Shown: positions 42,278 through 50,545 of the stretch, one piece after another | How positions within the stretch are numbered: position 1 is the stretch's first letter | Layout of the letters: every line of letters starts with the position of its first letter | DNA from: Halanaerobium praevalens DSM 2228 | GTDB lineage: Bacteria > Bacillota > Halanaerobiia > Halanaerobiales > Halanaerobiaceae | NCBI RefSeq assembly: GCF_000165465.1 | Contig: NC_017455.1 | Span: forward strand, 248,001-312,000 | Direction of reading: 5' to 3' | Length of the DNA: 64,000 bases | The notes under the pieces: generated by a model | What the model saw: the letters and a program-made list of their open reading frames with translations, nothing else | Database searches by the model: none | What the model was told of the DNA's origin: nothing | Program-made: the position numbers and the translations under genes

Positions 42278-42823
42278 TTACTCATTTTTAGGAATTTTAT
42301 AATCAATTTTTGTCAAGAAATTACCTAGAATAATTGAGCTGATAATGACCAGTGGTAAAGAAACACCAATTCTGATAGCAGTGAATTTAATTCCAAGTAT
42401 TGAAGCTTCCATAATACTCATAGGAATCATAACTAAAGAAGCAGCTGTTACATAAGTGAAAATTGAAGAATAATTTGCTCCTTTATGATAGAGAGTATTA
42501 GCTACTGGAAAAGCTACAAAAGTTCCGCCAACTGTAGTTGCGGCCAGCAAAATAGCATAGATGTATTTTTTGAAACCAGATTTATTACCAAAATTATTTT
42601 CAATGCTTTCACGACTGACCCAGACATCAAATAGACCTATCAGCACAAAAGCTGGGGGTAAGAGCAAACCCATATCACGGGCAAAAATCATAAAATTAGC
42701 TCCAATTCTTTGACCAAGATCAAAATTAATAAAATATGATCCAGCAATAAAGGCTGCAAAAATTGCAAATATATAATAATTTAAATTGCTATTTTTCTTT
42801 TTTTGTTCTTTGTTTTTAGCCAT
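42278..42823 (-). CDS. Half-permease B of a split permease pair
   Basis: 181 residues, about four or five membrane helices. The N terminus is strongly basic (MAKNKEQKKKN), predicting N-in topology. The core segment 'GTFVAFPVANTLYHKGANY' aligns with 'GFIAYPLAGILISKGVNY' of the partner gene, so the two are paralogous halves, resembling the halves of the COG0701 (DUF318) permease family. The start overlaps the partner's stop by one base (TAATG). Substrate unknown; relatives are linked to metalloid or redox-active sulfur compounds. Confidence 0.7.
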   Translation of the reverse strand: MAKNKEQKKKNSNLNYYIFAIFAAFIAGSYFINFDLGQRIGANFMIFARDMGLLLPPAFVLIGLFDVWVSRESIENNFGNKSGFKKYIYAILLAATTVGGTFVAFPVANTLYHKGANYSSIFTYVTAASLVMIPMSIMEASILGIKFTAIRIGVSLPLVIISSIILGNFLTKIDYKIPKNE

Positions 42824-43305
42824 TAGATTAACACCTCTCCGTATAAGATTCCTGTAGCAATAGCGATTAAAGCTGAGATGATCAAACCAGCAATATTCCG
42901 CCAGATAGTTGCTTTAATTCCGAAATATTCTTTTTCAACTGGATAAGTTGCTACTCCAACCAGCATCAAAGTTGTAATAAAGGCAGCTACAACCATATAA
43001 TTTACTCCTTTAGAAATTAATATTCCGGCCAAGGGATAGGCTATAAAACCGGGCATCATAGTAATTGATCCGATAATCAAGCCCATAATCATTCCGATAA
43101 ATGGAGCCTGGCCGCCAAGATAATTAATTATAAATCGATCAGAAATGAGCAAAATAAATGATAAAATAATTAATAATTTGAGATAAGTGCCCAGAATCTT
43201 AGAGAATTTTTTCCAGCCAATCTTTAGCCCTTTAAAAGTTTTTTCTTTATTCGTAAAAAATGAAACTATAACTGCGATTCCAGCAATATAATAAAGTGTA
43301 TACAT
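42823..43305 (-). CDS. Half-permease A of a split permease pair
   Basis: 160 residues, about four membrane helices. It starts directly with a hydrophobic helix followed by a basic loop ('KEKTFKGLKIGWKKF'), predicting N-out topology, opposite to half B. Signature 'MPGFIAYPLAGILISKGVNY' then 'ATYPVEKEYFG'. SD GGAGG precedes the ATG. The promoter region carries a perfect 7-3-7 inverted repeat (43324-43340). It probably forms a heterodimeric permease with half B. Confidence 0.7.
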   Translation of the reverse strand: MYTLYYIAGIAVIVSFFTNKEKTFKGLKIGWKKFSKILGTYLKLLIILSFILLISDRFIINYLGGQAPFIGMIMGLIIGSITMMPGFIAYPLAGILISKGVNYMVVAAFITTLMLVGVATYPVEKEYFGIKATIWRNIAGLIISALIAIATGILYGEVLI

Positions 43306-43323
43306 TAATTTACCTCCTCAACA

Positions 43324-43340
43324 ATACCCTTGTAGGGTAT
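43324..43340. promoter_or_regulatory. Operator-like inverted repeat before the half-permeases
   Basis: ATACCCT-TGT-AGGGTAT, perfect arms, ending 19 bases from the half-permease A start codon. The C/G tracts resemble operators of CsoR/CstR-family (copper or reactive-sulfur) repressors. No such regulator gene is in the window. Confidence 0.55.
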
Positions 43341-43494
43341 CTTTATATTTATATTATGCTCTAAACTTAAGAAAAAAAGTTAAGCATTTTACAATATTGA
43401 AAATTATATCGTAAAAACATGATATTTATGCTAGAGCACTGCTGAAATATAATTTAAAAATTGTGGTCTTGTAAACATAAGCTGGACATAAATC

Positions 43495-43523
43495 TTGCAA
43501 AATTTGCTTAAAAAATATATACT
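43495..43523 (+). promoter_or_regulatory. Promoter of pgi
   Basis: TTGCAA (43495-43500), 17-base spacer, TATACT (43518-43523), about 54 bases before the start codon. Confidence 0.65.
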
Positions 43524-43576
43524 TGTGATAGTATTATTAAGCAATTAATATTTTAAGAATATAAGGAGGAAATATA

Positions 43577-45013
43577 ATGTCTGCAGATCAAAAAGTTCAG
43601 TCAGAAACTGATTTAAGAGTTAAACTGGATATTAATAATGTTTTTGCAGAAATGATTGGTCAAAAACATGGACTTCAAAGAAAAGAACTATTCGATTTTA
43701 AAGATGAAGCAGTTAAGGCACATCAAAATATTTTAGCAGCTGCTGAAGCTGGTGAAATGGGTTTTATGGAATTACCCCATAACCAGCAAGAAATTGTGGC
43801 AGAACTTAAACAAACTGCTGAAGAATTAAAAGATAAATTTGATAATTTTGTTGTTTTAGGTATTGGCGGCTCAGCTCTAGGAAATATAGCAGTACAGACT
43901 GCTATTAATGATCCTTATTATAATTTATTTGCAGAAGCAAGAGATGGTTATCCTCGCCTTTTTGTAAGTGATAATGTTGATCCCGAAGGTGTTAAAGCTT
44001 TATTGGCTAAACTAGATCCTAAAAAGACTTTATTTAATGTTATTTCTAAATCAGGCAGCACAGCTGAAACAATGAGCCAATTTTTGCTGGCCCGCAAATT
44101 TATTGCAGAGGCAGTAGGTGAAGATCGAGTTGGAGAGCATTTTATAGCTACTACAAGTAAAGATTCTGGTTATTTAATAGAAATTGCCGAAAGAGAAGGA
44201 ATGAAGAAGTTTTTTATTCCTGATAATGTTGGAGGAAGATTTTCTGTTTTAACTCCAGTAGGTTTACTTTCAGCAGCAATGACTGGGGTTGATATTGAGC
44301 AATTATTAGCAGGAGCAGCTTATATGGATAAAATTTGTCGGGAAAATGATTTTTGGCAAAATCCTGCTTTAGTAAATGCTTTAATTCAGTATTTAGCTTA
44401 TAAAAAAGGTAAGGTAATGTCAGTTATGATGCCTTATTCTGATCGTTTAAGTGATCTAGCTGATTGGTATAGACAGCTGTGGGCAGAATCACTGGGTAAA
44501 GAAGTTGATCGTCAGGGAAATAAGGTTAATTTAGGTCCAACTCCAATTAAAGCTTTAGGAGCAACTGATCAACATTCTCAAGCTCAATTGTATATGGAAG
44601 GTCCTTTTGATAAAATAATTACTTTTCTTGAAGTAGAAAATTTTGCAGAAGAATTAGAAATACCTAAAGCTTATGCTGATTTAGATGGTTTAGGCTATTT
44701 AGGTGATCATAATTTTGCTGAATTAATTAACACTGAAAAATGGGCAACTGAGCTTGCTTTAAATAAAAGACAAAGAATGAATCAGACTGTTAAAGTTCCA
44801 AAAGTAAATGAGTTTACTTTAGGGCAGTTATTTTACTTTTTTGAGTTTCAGACTGCAGTAGCAGGAGAATTGTTTAATATTAATGCCTTTAACCAACCTG
44901 GAGTTGAATTAGGTAAAAACTATACGTATGGTATTTTTGGCCGTTCAGGCTATCAGGCTAAAAAAGATGAATTTGAAAATTCTGCTCAAAAAAATGAGGA
45001 TTTAATACTATAG
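43577..45013 (+). CDS. pgi: Glucose-6-phosphate isomerase
   Basis: 478 residues. SIS-fold isomerase with 'VLGIGGSALGNIAV' and 'VISKSGSTAETMSQF' (phosphate binding), 'PDNVGGRFSVLTPVGLL', and the family signature 'FNQPGVELGK' near the C terminus carrying the conserved Lys. It interconverts glucose-6-P and fructose-6-P in glycolysis, receiving the products of the GH13 and GH65 enzymes after phosphorylation. SD AAGGAGG precedes the ATG. Single gene with its own promoter and terminator. Confidence 0.95.
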   Translation: MSADQKVQSETDLRVKLDINNVFAEMIGQKHGLQRKELFDFKDEAVKAHQNILAAAEAGEMGFMELPHNQQEIVAELKQTAEELKDKFDNFVVLGIGGSALGNIAVQTAINDPYYNLFAEARDGYPRLFVSDNVDPEGVKALLAKLDPKKTLFNVISKSGSTAETMSQFLLARKFIAEAVGEDRVGEHFIATTSKDSGYLIEIAEREGMKKFFIPDNVGGRFSVLTPVGLLSAAMTGVDIEQLLAGAAYMDKICRENDFWQNPALVNALIQYLAYKKGKVMSVMMPYSDRLSDLADWYRQLWAESLGKEVDRQGNKVNLGPTPIKALGATDQHSQAQLYMEGPFDKIITFLEVENFAEELEIPKAYADLDGLGYLGDHNFAELINTEKWATELALNKRQRMNQTVKVPKVNEFTLGQLFYFFEFQTAVAGELFNINAFNQPGVELGKNYTYGIFGRSGYQAKKDEFENSAQKNEDLIL

Positions 45014-45058
45014 TTTCTTTAGATTTTATTCAAAATTAATTTAAATTTGGCAAAAGCT

Positions 45059-45106
45059 AGTTATCCACCTGAAATTGATTTGGGTGGATAACTGTGCTTA
45101 TTTTTA
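45059..45106 (+). terminator. Terminator of pgi
   Basis: AGTTATCCACC (45059-45069) pairs with GGTGGATAACT (45083-45093). The T tract begins a few bases later. Confidence 0.75.
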
Positions 45107-45128
45107 ATTTTAAAGTGGAGGTTTATGT

Positions 45129-46496
45129 ATGGGGCGCCTGCCAAAAAACCAAGAATTTAAACAGGAGAAATTATTTTCTGCTGCTGTTCCTCGTTCACCA
45201 GTTCAGCTTAAGCTTGTGCGGGAAATTAAATCTACAATCAATATTATTCAAAGAAATAAATCTGCTAAGATTATTAATTATCAAGCAGTAAAAATTGAAA
45301 ATGGGGAATACTTTTTATGTTTAGATCAGTTTAATTTAAAGCCTCTAGCTCAATATTTAACTACCAAAAAAATAAATTCTCAAAAATTACTTTTAGAATT
45401 TAGACAAATTTTTAAAACTTTAACTGAACTTAAACTTATCAAAAAGCTTTTTCCAAACGGTATTAAAGCAGATCATTTTTGGATTGATGCCTCAGAAAAC
45501 ATTTATTTGATGCCAGAATCAATTTTAAAAGTCAAAAAAAATTATTGTGGTTTAAACTTTAAGCTACCAGCGGCAGAATATTTTAGACCTCCTGAGATAA
45601 TTTCAGCTCCAAAGTGGCAGTTAGAAGCTTATCTTTTTAATCTGGCTGCTATTTTATATTATTTTTTAACTCAAACAACTATTTTTACTGACCAAGATAA
45701 AGCTAAAATTTTAACTAAAATTCAGGCTGAAAAAATTTTAAAAGTCCAAGTACTTAATCAGAAAATTAGTTCTGAACTAAATAATTTAATAATGAAGCTG
45801 TTAAGTAAGAAAGAGGATCAGCGGCCGAAATTGGAAACTGTTTTAATGAGTTTAGAAAATATAGCTCCAAAAAATAAATTTACTGTAAAATTTTTAGCTG
45901 CTGGCCAAAAATCAAAGCCCAATAAGTTAGTACAGAGTAAAAGAAGAAAGGAAAAAATAAAATTATTTTTTCGTCAGAACTGGAAAATCTTAGTTTTCTT
46001 TCTGCTTATTAGTGGAGGCTTTATTTGGGGACTGTTTTCAGGTCCTCCAGCCGTTATTAAGGAGACAACTACTCCAGTTGAAGTGGTTAATTATTTTTAT
46101 CAGGCAGTAGCAAATAAAAATATTAGCTTAGCGAAAGCAGCAGTAGATTTTGATTTAGATCAATTAGAGACCCTGATTGCTGAAAGTCATGTAATAGAAA
46201 AAATGCAGTCAGCTTATAGCAGTGGAGATCCTAAAAAAGAAATAAAAAGAGTTTATCAAATTAAAGACTTAAAGATCCAAAAGCTTTCTGCTGCAGCTAA
46301 ACAGTATAAATTCGAAGTTAAGTATAACTTTAGTTATCAAAATCAGAATGATAACTCTATTTTTCACACTAAAGATCAGGTATTAGTCAAAAAAGTTAAG
46401 GGAATTTGGCAAATAACTAAAATAGATGGTAATTTGAAAGCCTTGATTGCTGGAAATTATTCTGGGAGGGAAAAAAATGGATCAAAAAATAATTAA
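45129..46496 (+). CDS. Membrane-anchored pseudokinase with extracytoplasmic NTF2-like domain
   Basis: 455 residues. Residues about 25-250 look like a degenerate Ser/Thr protein kinase: 'GIKADHFWIDASENIYLM' sits where the HRD catalytic loop and DFG belong, and 'AEYFRPPEIISAPKWQLEAY' sits at the APE/helix F region, followed by 'FNLAAILYYFLTQ'. The ATP-binding Gly loop, VAIK Lys, HRD Asp and DFG Asp are not recognisable. A basic linker leads to one membrane helix (about 286-306), then an external domain ('PVEVVNYFYQAVANKNISLA') like NTF2/DUF4878 folds. The nadE start lies inside its 3' end, so the genes are coupled. Function unknown; perhaps a scaffold or sensor. Confidence 0.7.
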   Translation: MGRLPKNQEFKQEKLFSAAVPRSPVQLKLVREIKSTINIIQRNKSAKIINYQAVKIENGEYFLCLDQFNLKPLAQYLTTKKINSQKLLLEFRQIFKTLTELKLIKKLFPNGIKADHFWIDASENIYLMPESILKVKKNYCGLNFKLPAAEYFRPPEIISAPKWQLEAYLFNLAAILYYFLTQTTIFTDQDKAKILTKIQAEKILKVQVLNQKISSELNNLIMKLLSKKEDQRPKLETVLMSLENIAPKNKFTVKFLAAGQKSKPNKLVQSKRRKEKIKLFFRQNWKILVFFLLISGGFIWGLFSGPPAVIKETTTPVEVVNYFYQAVANKNISLAKAAVDFDLDQLETLIAESHVIEKMQSAYSSGDPKKEIKRVYQIKDLKIQKLSAAAKQYKFEVKYNFSYQNQNDNSIFHTKDQVLVKKVKGIWQITKIDGNLKALIAGNYSGREKNGSKNN

Positions 46497-47241
46497 AAAT
46501 AATGATTATCGAAAAATAAAAGAGAATTTAGTTAATTGGTTAAGAAGTGAACTAAAAAAATCGGGTCTTAAAGGTGCAGTTGTTGGTTTAAGTGGGGGTA
46601 TTGATTCGGCAGTTACAGCTAGATTATGTCAGCTTGCATTTCCTGAAAATTTATTAACAGTTATTTTACCATGTCATTCTAATCCTCAAGATAGAGAAGA
46701 TGCTTTAAAATTAGCTTCTGAACTGGATTTAAAGGTAATAGAAAATGATTTAAGTGAAGTCTATGATCATTTATTATCTAATTTAAAGTCAAATAAAATA
46801 AAGGGAAGCAAATTGGCGGCTGCTAATATTAAACCTCGTTTAAGAATGACCAGCCTTTATTATTATGCTCAATCTCTTTCTTATCTTGTTGTTGGTACAG
46901 ATAATAAGAGCGAGCTGAAGATTGGTTATTTTACTAAACATGGTGATGGTGGAATTGATTTAGCACCTTTAGGTTCTTTAGTAAAATATGAAGTGCGAGA
47001 ACTGGCAAAAGAGCTGGGTATTCCAACTGAAATCATCACTAAAAAACCTTCGGCAGGACTTTGGTCTGGCCAGACTGATGAAAAAGAAATGGGCTTTAGC
47101 TATCAACAACTAGATAATTATATTTTAACTGGTCAGGCTGAGCCAGAAATAAAAGCAAAAATAGAAAGATTAGCAGCTGCTAATCAGCATAAATTAACAC
47201 CAGTTCCAATTCCTCAGCGGAGAGATTTAATTGGGAACTAA
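46477..47241 (+). CDS. nadE: NH3-dependent NAD+ synthetase
   Basis: 254 residues from ATG 46477 (SD GGGAGGG); the earlier in-frame codons lie within the upstream gene. PP-loop 'GLSGGIDSAVTARL' binds ATP. 'RLRMTSLYYYAQ' and 'VVGTDNKSELKIGYFTKHGD' are standard NadE motifs, followed by 'KKPSAGLWSGQTDE'. It makes NAD+ from deamido-NAD, ATP and ammonia. There is no glutaminase domain, so it uses free ammonia. It overlaps the pseudokinase gene by 20 bases. Confidence 0.95.
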   Translation: MDQKIIKNNDYRKIKENLVNWLRSELKKSGLKGAVVGLSGGIDSAVTARLCQLAFPENLLTVILPCHSNPQDREDALKLASELDLKVIENDLSEVYDHLLSNLKSNKIKGSKLAAANIKPRLRMTSLYYYAQSLSYLVVGTDNKSELKIGYFTKHGDGGIDLAPLGSLVKYEVRELAKELGIPTEIITKKPSAGLWSGQTDEKEMGFSYQQLDNYILTGQAEPEIKAKIERLAAANQHKLTPVPIPQRRDLIGN

Positions 47242-47265
47242 TAGTTCTAGATTGAGGTGAAAATA

Positions 47266-48189
47266 ATGAAAAAAAGTTTAAATATTTTTAGTATAACATT
47301 GATTTTAGTTTTTAGCTTAGTAACTATAACTTTAGCTCAAAACTTTCCTCTTCAATATCAAGATGCTCTAGGAAGAAATATTAAAATTGAAAATAAAGTT
47401 CAAAGAATAGTCTCTTTAGCACCAGCAATTACCGAAATAATTTATGCTTTGGGAGCTGAATCAAGATTAGTTGCAGTTAGTTCAGCTTGTGATTATCCCA
47501 AGCAAGCTTTGGCTAAAGAAAAAATTGGCCGAATAGAAGAACCAGATATTGAAAAGATTGTAGCTTTAGAGCCTGATTTAGTTTTGACAGAGTCAGTAAC
47601 CAAAGTTGAGACTCTAAATCGTCTTTCAGAACTGGGAATTAAAAATATTGGTTTTAAACCTAGCTCGATTAATGATACAATAGATATGATTGAGGATATT
47701 TCTTATTTAATTTCTGCTCAGACTCAAGGAAAAAAACTGACAAAAGAGATGAGAAAAGAATATCAGAATTTAAGTAAATTAGTAGAAGAAAAATTAGAAA
47801 AGAAGCAAAGACCACGTGTTTTTTATCAGATTTGGTTAGATCCTCTTTATACAGCAGGTGAGGGAACCTTTATTGATGATCTCATTACTAAAGCTGGCGG
47901 CTATAATGTTGCTAGTAAGGCGGCAGGACGCTGGCCAACTTATAGTGCTGAAAGTTTAATTGCTGCTGATCCAGAAGTATATATTAGTAGTAAACACAGT
48001 ACACCTGAGGGCTTAGACTTAGAAGATTTGAGTCAAAAAAAGATATTTAGAGAGGTTTCTGCTTTTAAAAACAAGCGTGTATATTTAGTTGATCAAGATT
48101 TAGTTAATCGGCCTTCAAATAGAATAATCAAAGGCTATAAAGAAATTATCAAAGCGATTTTCCCAGACTTAAAAGAGGAAATAAATTAG
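47266..48189 (+). CDS. BtuF-like ABC substrate-binding protein (cobalamin/iron type)
   Basis: 307 residues from ATG 47266; the GTG at 47257 lies in the SD GAGGTG. Signal peptide: 'KKSLNIFSITLILVFSLVT', cut after about residue 24. Helical-backbone type metal/cofactor receptor: 'RIVSLAPAITEIIYALGAES', 'CDYPKQALAKEKIGRIEEPD', 'ALEPDLVLT' and 'GGYNVASKAAGRWPTYSAES'. It resembles BtuF/FecB proteins that bind cobalamin, cobinamide or ferric chelates in the periplasm. No BtuC/BtuD genes are adjacent, so the permease is elsewhere. Confidence 0.87.
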   Translation: MKKSLNIFSITLILVFSLVTITLAQNFPLQYQDALGRNIKIENKVQRIVSLAPAITEIIYALGAESRLVAVSSACDYPKQALAKEKIGRIEEPDIEKIVALEPDLVLTESVTKVETLNRLSELGIKNIGFKPSSINDTIDMIEDISYLISAQTQGKKLTKEMRKEYQNLSKLVEEKLEKKQRPRVFYQIWLDPLYTAGEGTFIDDLITKAGGYNVASKAAGRWPTYSAESLIAADPEVYISSKHSTPEGLDLEDLSQKKIFREVSAFKNKRVYLVDQDLVNRPSNRIIKGYKEIIKAIFPDLKEEIN

Positions 48190-48210
48190 TTATCTTGAAT
48201 AAAAATAAGT

Positions 48211-48241
48211 GGTAGTTAAAATTTAGAAACTAACCTTTTTT
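48211..48241 (+). terminator. Weak terminator-like hairpin before the envelope operon
   Basis: GGT-AGTT (48211-48217) pairs with AACT-a-ACC (48228-48235, one bulged base), followed by six T. It sits between the BtuF-like gene and the HutP-family gene. It may terminate the former or act as an attenuator for the latter. Confidence 0.5.
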
Positions 48242-48281
48242 AAAAGTAAATAACTAAAAAATAAGACCAAGAGGTGATTTG

Positions 48282-48752
48282 ATGGAATTATCGGATTTTT
48301 CAATTGATGACTTTACAATAATTGATGGAAGCCAGTCTATCGGAAAGGTGGCTGTATTACTGTCAATGGTGAATGATGAATTTGACAAAGAAATTATAGA
48401 TTCATATAAAAATGAGGGATATAAAGCTGTAATTACTCGAGCAGGAGGTAAAGGCTCAAAATTAAAAGATAAAGTTTTAAGAAACTGTTTAGGAGCTGCA
48501 ATTAAAGGTGATGTGATTACCGAATCAGTCCAAGACCAGCGAATTTTAACCCGCTGTGTAGAAAGAGCAATGATTGATTTTGATAAACCACTTTCTGGTA
48601 TCTCAGGAGCAGGAATTAAAATTGGAATTGTGAGTAAAGAACCACATTTAGCAGTAGCTCTTTACGGAAAACTTGGTATCCCTGGTTTGGATGTTGATCA
48701 CGAAATTTCAGGAATGGGGATTCATTATTATGGACTCAGTCAAAGAAAATAA
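48282..48752 (+). CDS. HutP-family protein (putative RNA-binding antiterminator)
   Basis: 156 residues from ATG 48282 (SD GAGGTG). The C-terminal part 'LAVALYGKLGIPGLDVDHE' followed by 'ISGMGIHYYG' aligns with the HutP motif of Bacillus ('IAVSLYGTIGAP...LEHETFGVGIN'). 'IGKVAVLLSMV' and a central GD-VITES segment also fit. HutP binds UAG-rich mRNA in a His- and Mg2+-dependent way to prevent termination. H140 matches the metal ligand H138 of HutP, but the other two metal His positions appear to be R87 and R91, so ligand binding probably differs. It is first gene of the LPS operon, and its 3' end overlaps msbA by 23 bases. Confidence 0.75.
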   Translation: MELSDFSIDDFTIIDGSQSIGKVAVLLSMVNDEFDKEIIDSYKNEGYKAVITRAGGKGSKLKDKVLRNCLGAAIKGDVITESVQDQRILTRCVERAMIDFDKPLSGISGAGIKIGIVSKEPHLAVALYGKLGIPGLDVDHEISGMGIHYYGLSQRK

Positions 48753-50508
48753 TCATTTTGAATTATTAAAAAGAGTATTTAAATATATTTTACCATATAA
48801 AGGCAGACTGGCAGGAGGAGTTGCCTCCATGCTAGTTCATGCCTTTTTAACTGTTTTTTTCGTTAAGGTTTTTCAGGATTTATTAGAAACAATTATTTCT
48901 GATATTGATATGGGCAGAGAAGGAATGATTCAGCTTTCTTTAGTTGCAGGAATGATGATTGTAGTTTATTTTCTCAAAGGGGTCTCCTATTATGGAAAAA
49001 CCTATCTTGTTTCTTATGTTTCTCAAAAAGCAATTAAAGATATGAGAGATGATCTTTATGCCCACCTTCATAATTTATCTTTAAGTTTTTATAGTAAAAA
49101 TAAAACTGGAGATATTTTATCAAGGGTAACTAATGATGTTAAAAATTTAGAAAGCTCAATGATCAAAACTACTGTAGGAACTATAGATAAGGTATTTACA
49201 TTAATTGGTGGTATAATTTACCTTGTGTATTTAAATTATCGGCTAACAGTCTTTTTAATTATAATCTTACCTTTAATTACTTATGTTATTACTAAATTTA
49301 ATTATAAACTAAAAAAAGTTAGTCGCAGAGTACAAATTAAAATAGCAGATGTTTCTGATGTACTACAAGAAACTTTATCAGCTGTAAGAGTTGTTAAATC
49401 TTTTGGCCGGGAAGAATATGAGTTTGATCGTTTTAGTAGTGAAAACCATGCTAATTTTAGAGCCAAAATGAAAAAAACACAGTATGGAGCAATTTTAACT
49501 CCTTTAGTTGAATTTATAGCTGCAATTTCCTTTACAGCTATCCTGTGGTATGGTGGTTATGAGGTTATGCAGGGACGAATGACAGCATCTGAGTTAATTG
49601 CCTTTTTTACTCTACTTTTAACTATTAGTGATCCTCTGCGTTCTATTACTAAATTATCTAAGCGTTTACAGCAGTTATTTGCTTCAGCTGAGAGAGTATT
49701 CGAAATAATGGATACAGAATCTGAGCTGCGTGAAGATGATCAAAACAAAATAGAACTCAAAAAAGTAGCAGGAGAAGTCGTTTATGATAATGTAAGTTTT
49801 GCTTATAATAAAAATGAGATAGTTTTAAAAAATATTAATTTAACAGCTAATCCTGGTGAAATTGTAGCTTTAGTTGGTCATAGTGGAGCTGGTAAAACGA
49901 CTATGGTAGATTTGATTCCACGCTTTTTTGACCCAATTTCAGGTCGGATGCGTTTGGATGGACATGATCTTAGAGATTTGCAAATAGATAGTTTAAGGGA
50001 TTTTATTGGTATTGTTCCCCAAGAAACTATTTTATTTAGTGGTTCTTTAAGAGATAATATTGCTTATGGTGATTTAGAAGCTGATTTTGAAGCTATTCAG
50101 CAGGCGGCTGAAGCAGCAAATGCCCATGGTTTTATTATGGATTTCCCCAATGCTTATGATACAATAGTAGGAGAAAGAGGAGTTGGTCTTTCTGGGGGAC
50201 AAAAGCAGAGAGTTTCTATTGCTAGAGCGATACTTAAAGATCCTAAAATCTTAATTTTAGATGAAGCAACTTCTTCTCTTGATTCAGAATCTGAAAATTT
50301 AGTTCAGGAAGCTTTGGAAAACTTGATGGAAGCTAGAACAACTTTTATTATTGCTCATCGACTTTCTACAATTAAAAATGCAGATAAGATTGTAGTAGTT
50401 GAACAGGGAGAGATAATGGAGGTTGGAAGTCACCAAAAATTATTAGCTGCTCAAGGTAAATATGCTTCTTTATACCAGGGACAGTTTATTGAAGATCCAA
50501 ATGCTTAA
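48730..50508 (+). CDS. msbA: Lipid A export ABC transporter (MsbA-like)
   Basis: 592 residues from ATG 48730, within the end of the HutP-family gene; upstream in-frame codons belong to that overlap. Six membrane helices (about 1-310) plus an ATPase domain: Walker A 'VGHSGAGKTTMV', Q-loop 'GIVPQETILFSG', signature 'LSGGQKQR', Walker B 'ILILDEATSSLDSE', switch His 'IIAHRLST'. As a homodimer it flips the lipid A-core precursor across the inner membrane. Other type IV exporters look alike, but the lpxK-kds neighbourhood supports MsbA. Confidence 0.9.
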   Translation: MDSVKENNHFELLKRVFKYILPYKGRLAGGVASMLVHAFLTVFFVKVFQDLLETIISDIDMGREGMIQLSLVAGMMIVVYFLKGVSYYGKTYLVSYVSQKAIKDMRDDLYAHLHNLSLSFYSKNKTGDILSRVTNDVKNLESSMIKTTVGTIDKVFTLIGGIIYLVYLNYRLTVFLIIILPLITYVITKFNYKLKKVSRRVQIKIADVSDVLQETLSAVRVVKSFGREEYEFDRFSSENHANFRAKMKKTQYGAILTPLVEFIAAISFTAILWYGGYEVMQGRMTASELIAFFTLLLTISDPLRSITKLSKRLQQLFASAERVFEIMDTESELREDDQNKIELKKVAGEVVYDNVSFAYNKNEIVLKNINLTANPGEIVALVGHSGAGKTTMVDLIPRFFDPISGRMRLDGHDLRDLQIDSLRDFIGIVPQETILFSGSLRDNIAYGDLEADFEAIQQAAEAANAHGFIMDFPNAYDTIVGERGVGLSGGQKQRVSIARAILKDPKILILDEATSSLDSESENLVQEALENLMEARTTFIIAHRLSTIKNADKIVVVEQGEIMEVGSHQKLLAAQGKYASLYQGQFIEDPNA

Positions 50509-50545
50509 AAGAACAATATAATTATTAAAAAAGGAGGAATAAATA

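Noticed and set aside
45094-45291. Small ORF in another frame at the start of the pseudokinase gene
   Set aside because: Overlaps the better-supported 455-codon frame and has no SD at its start.
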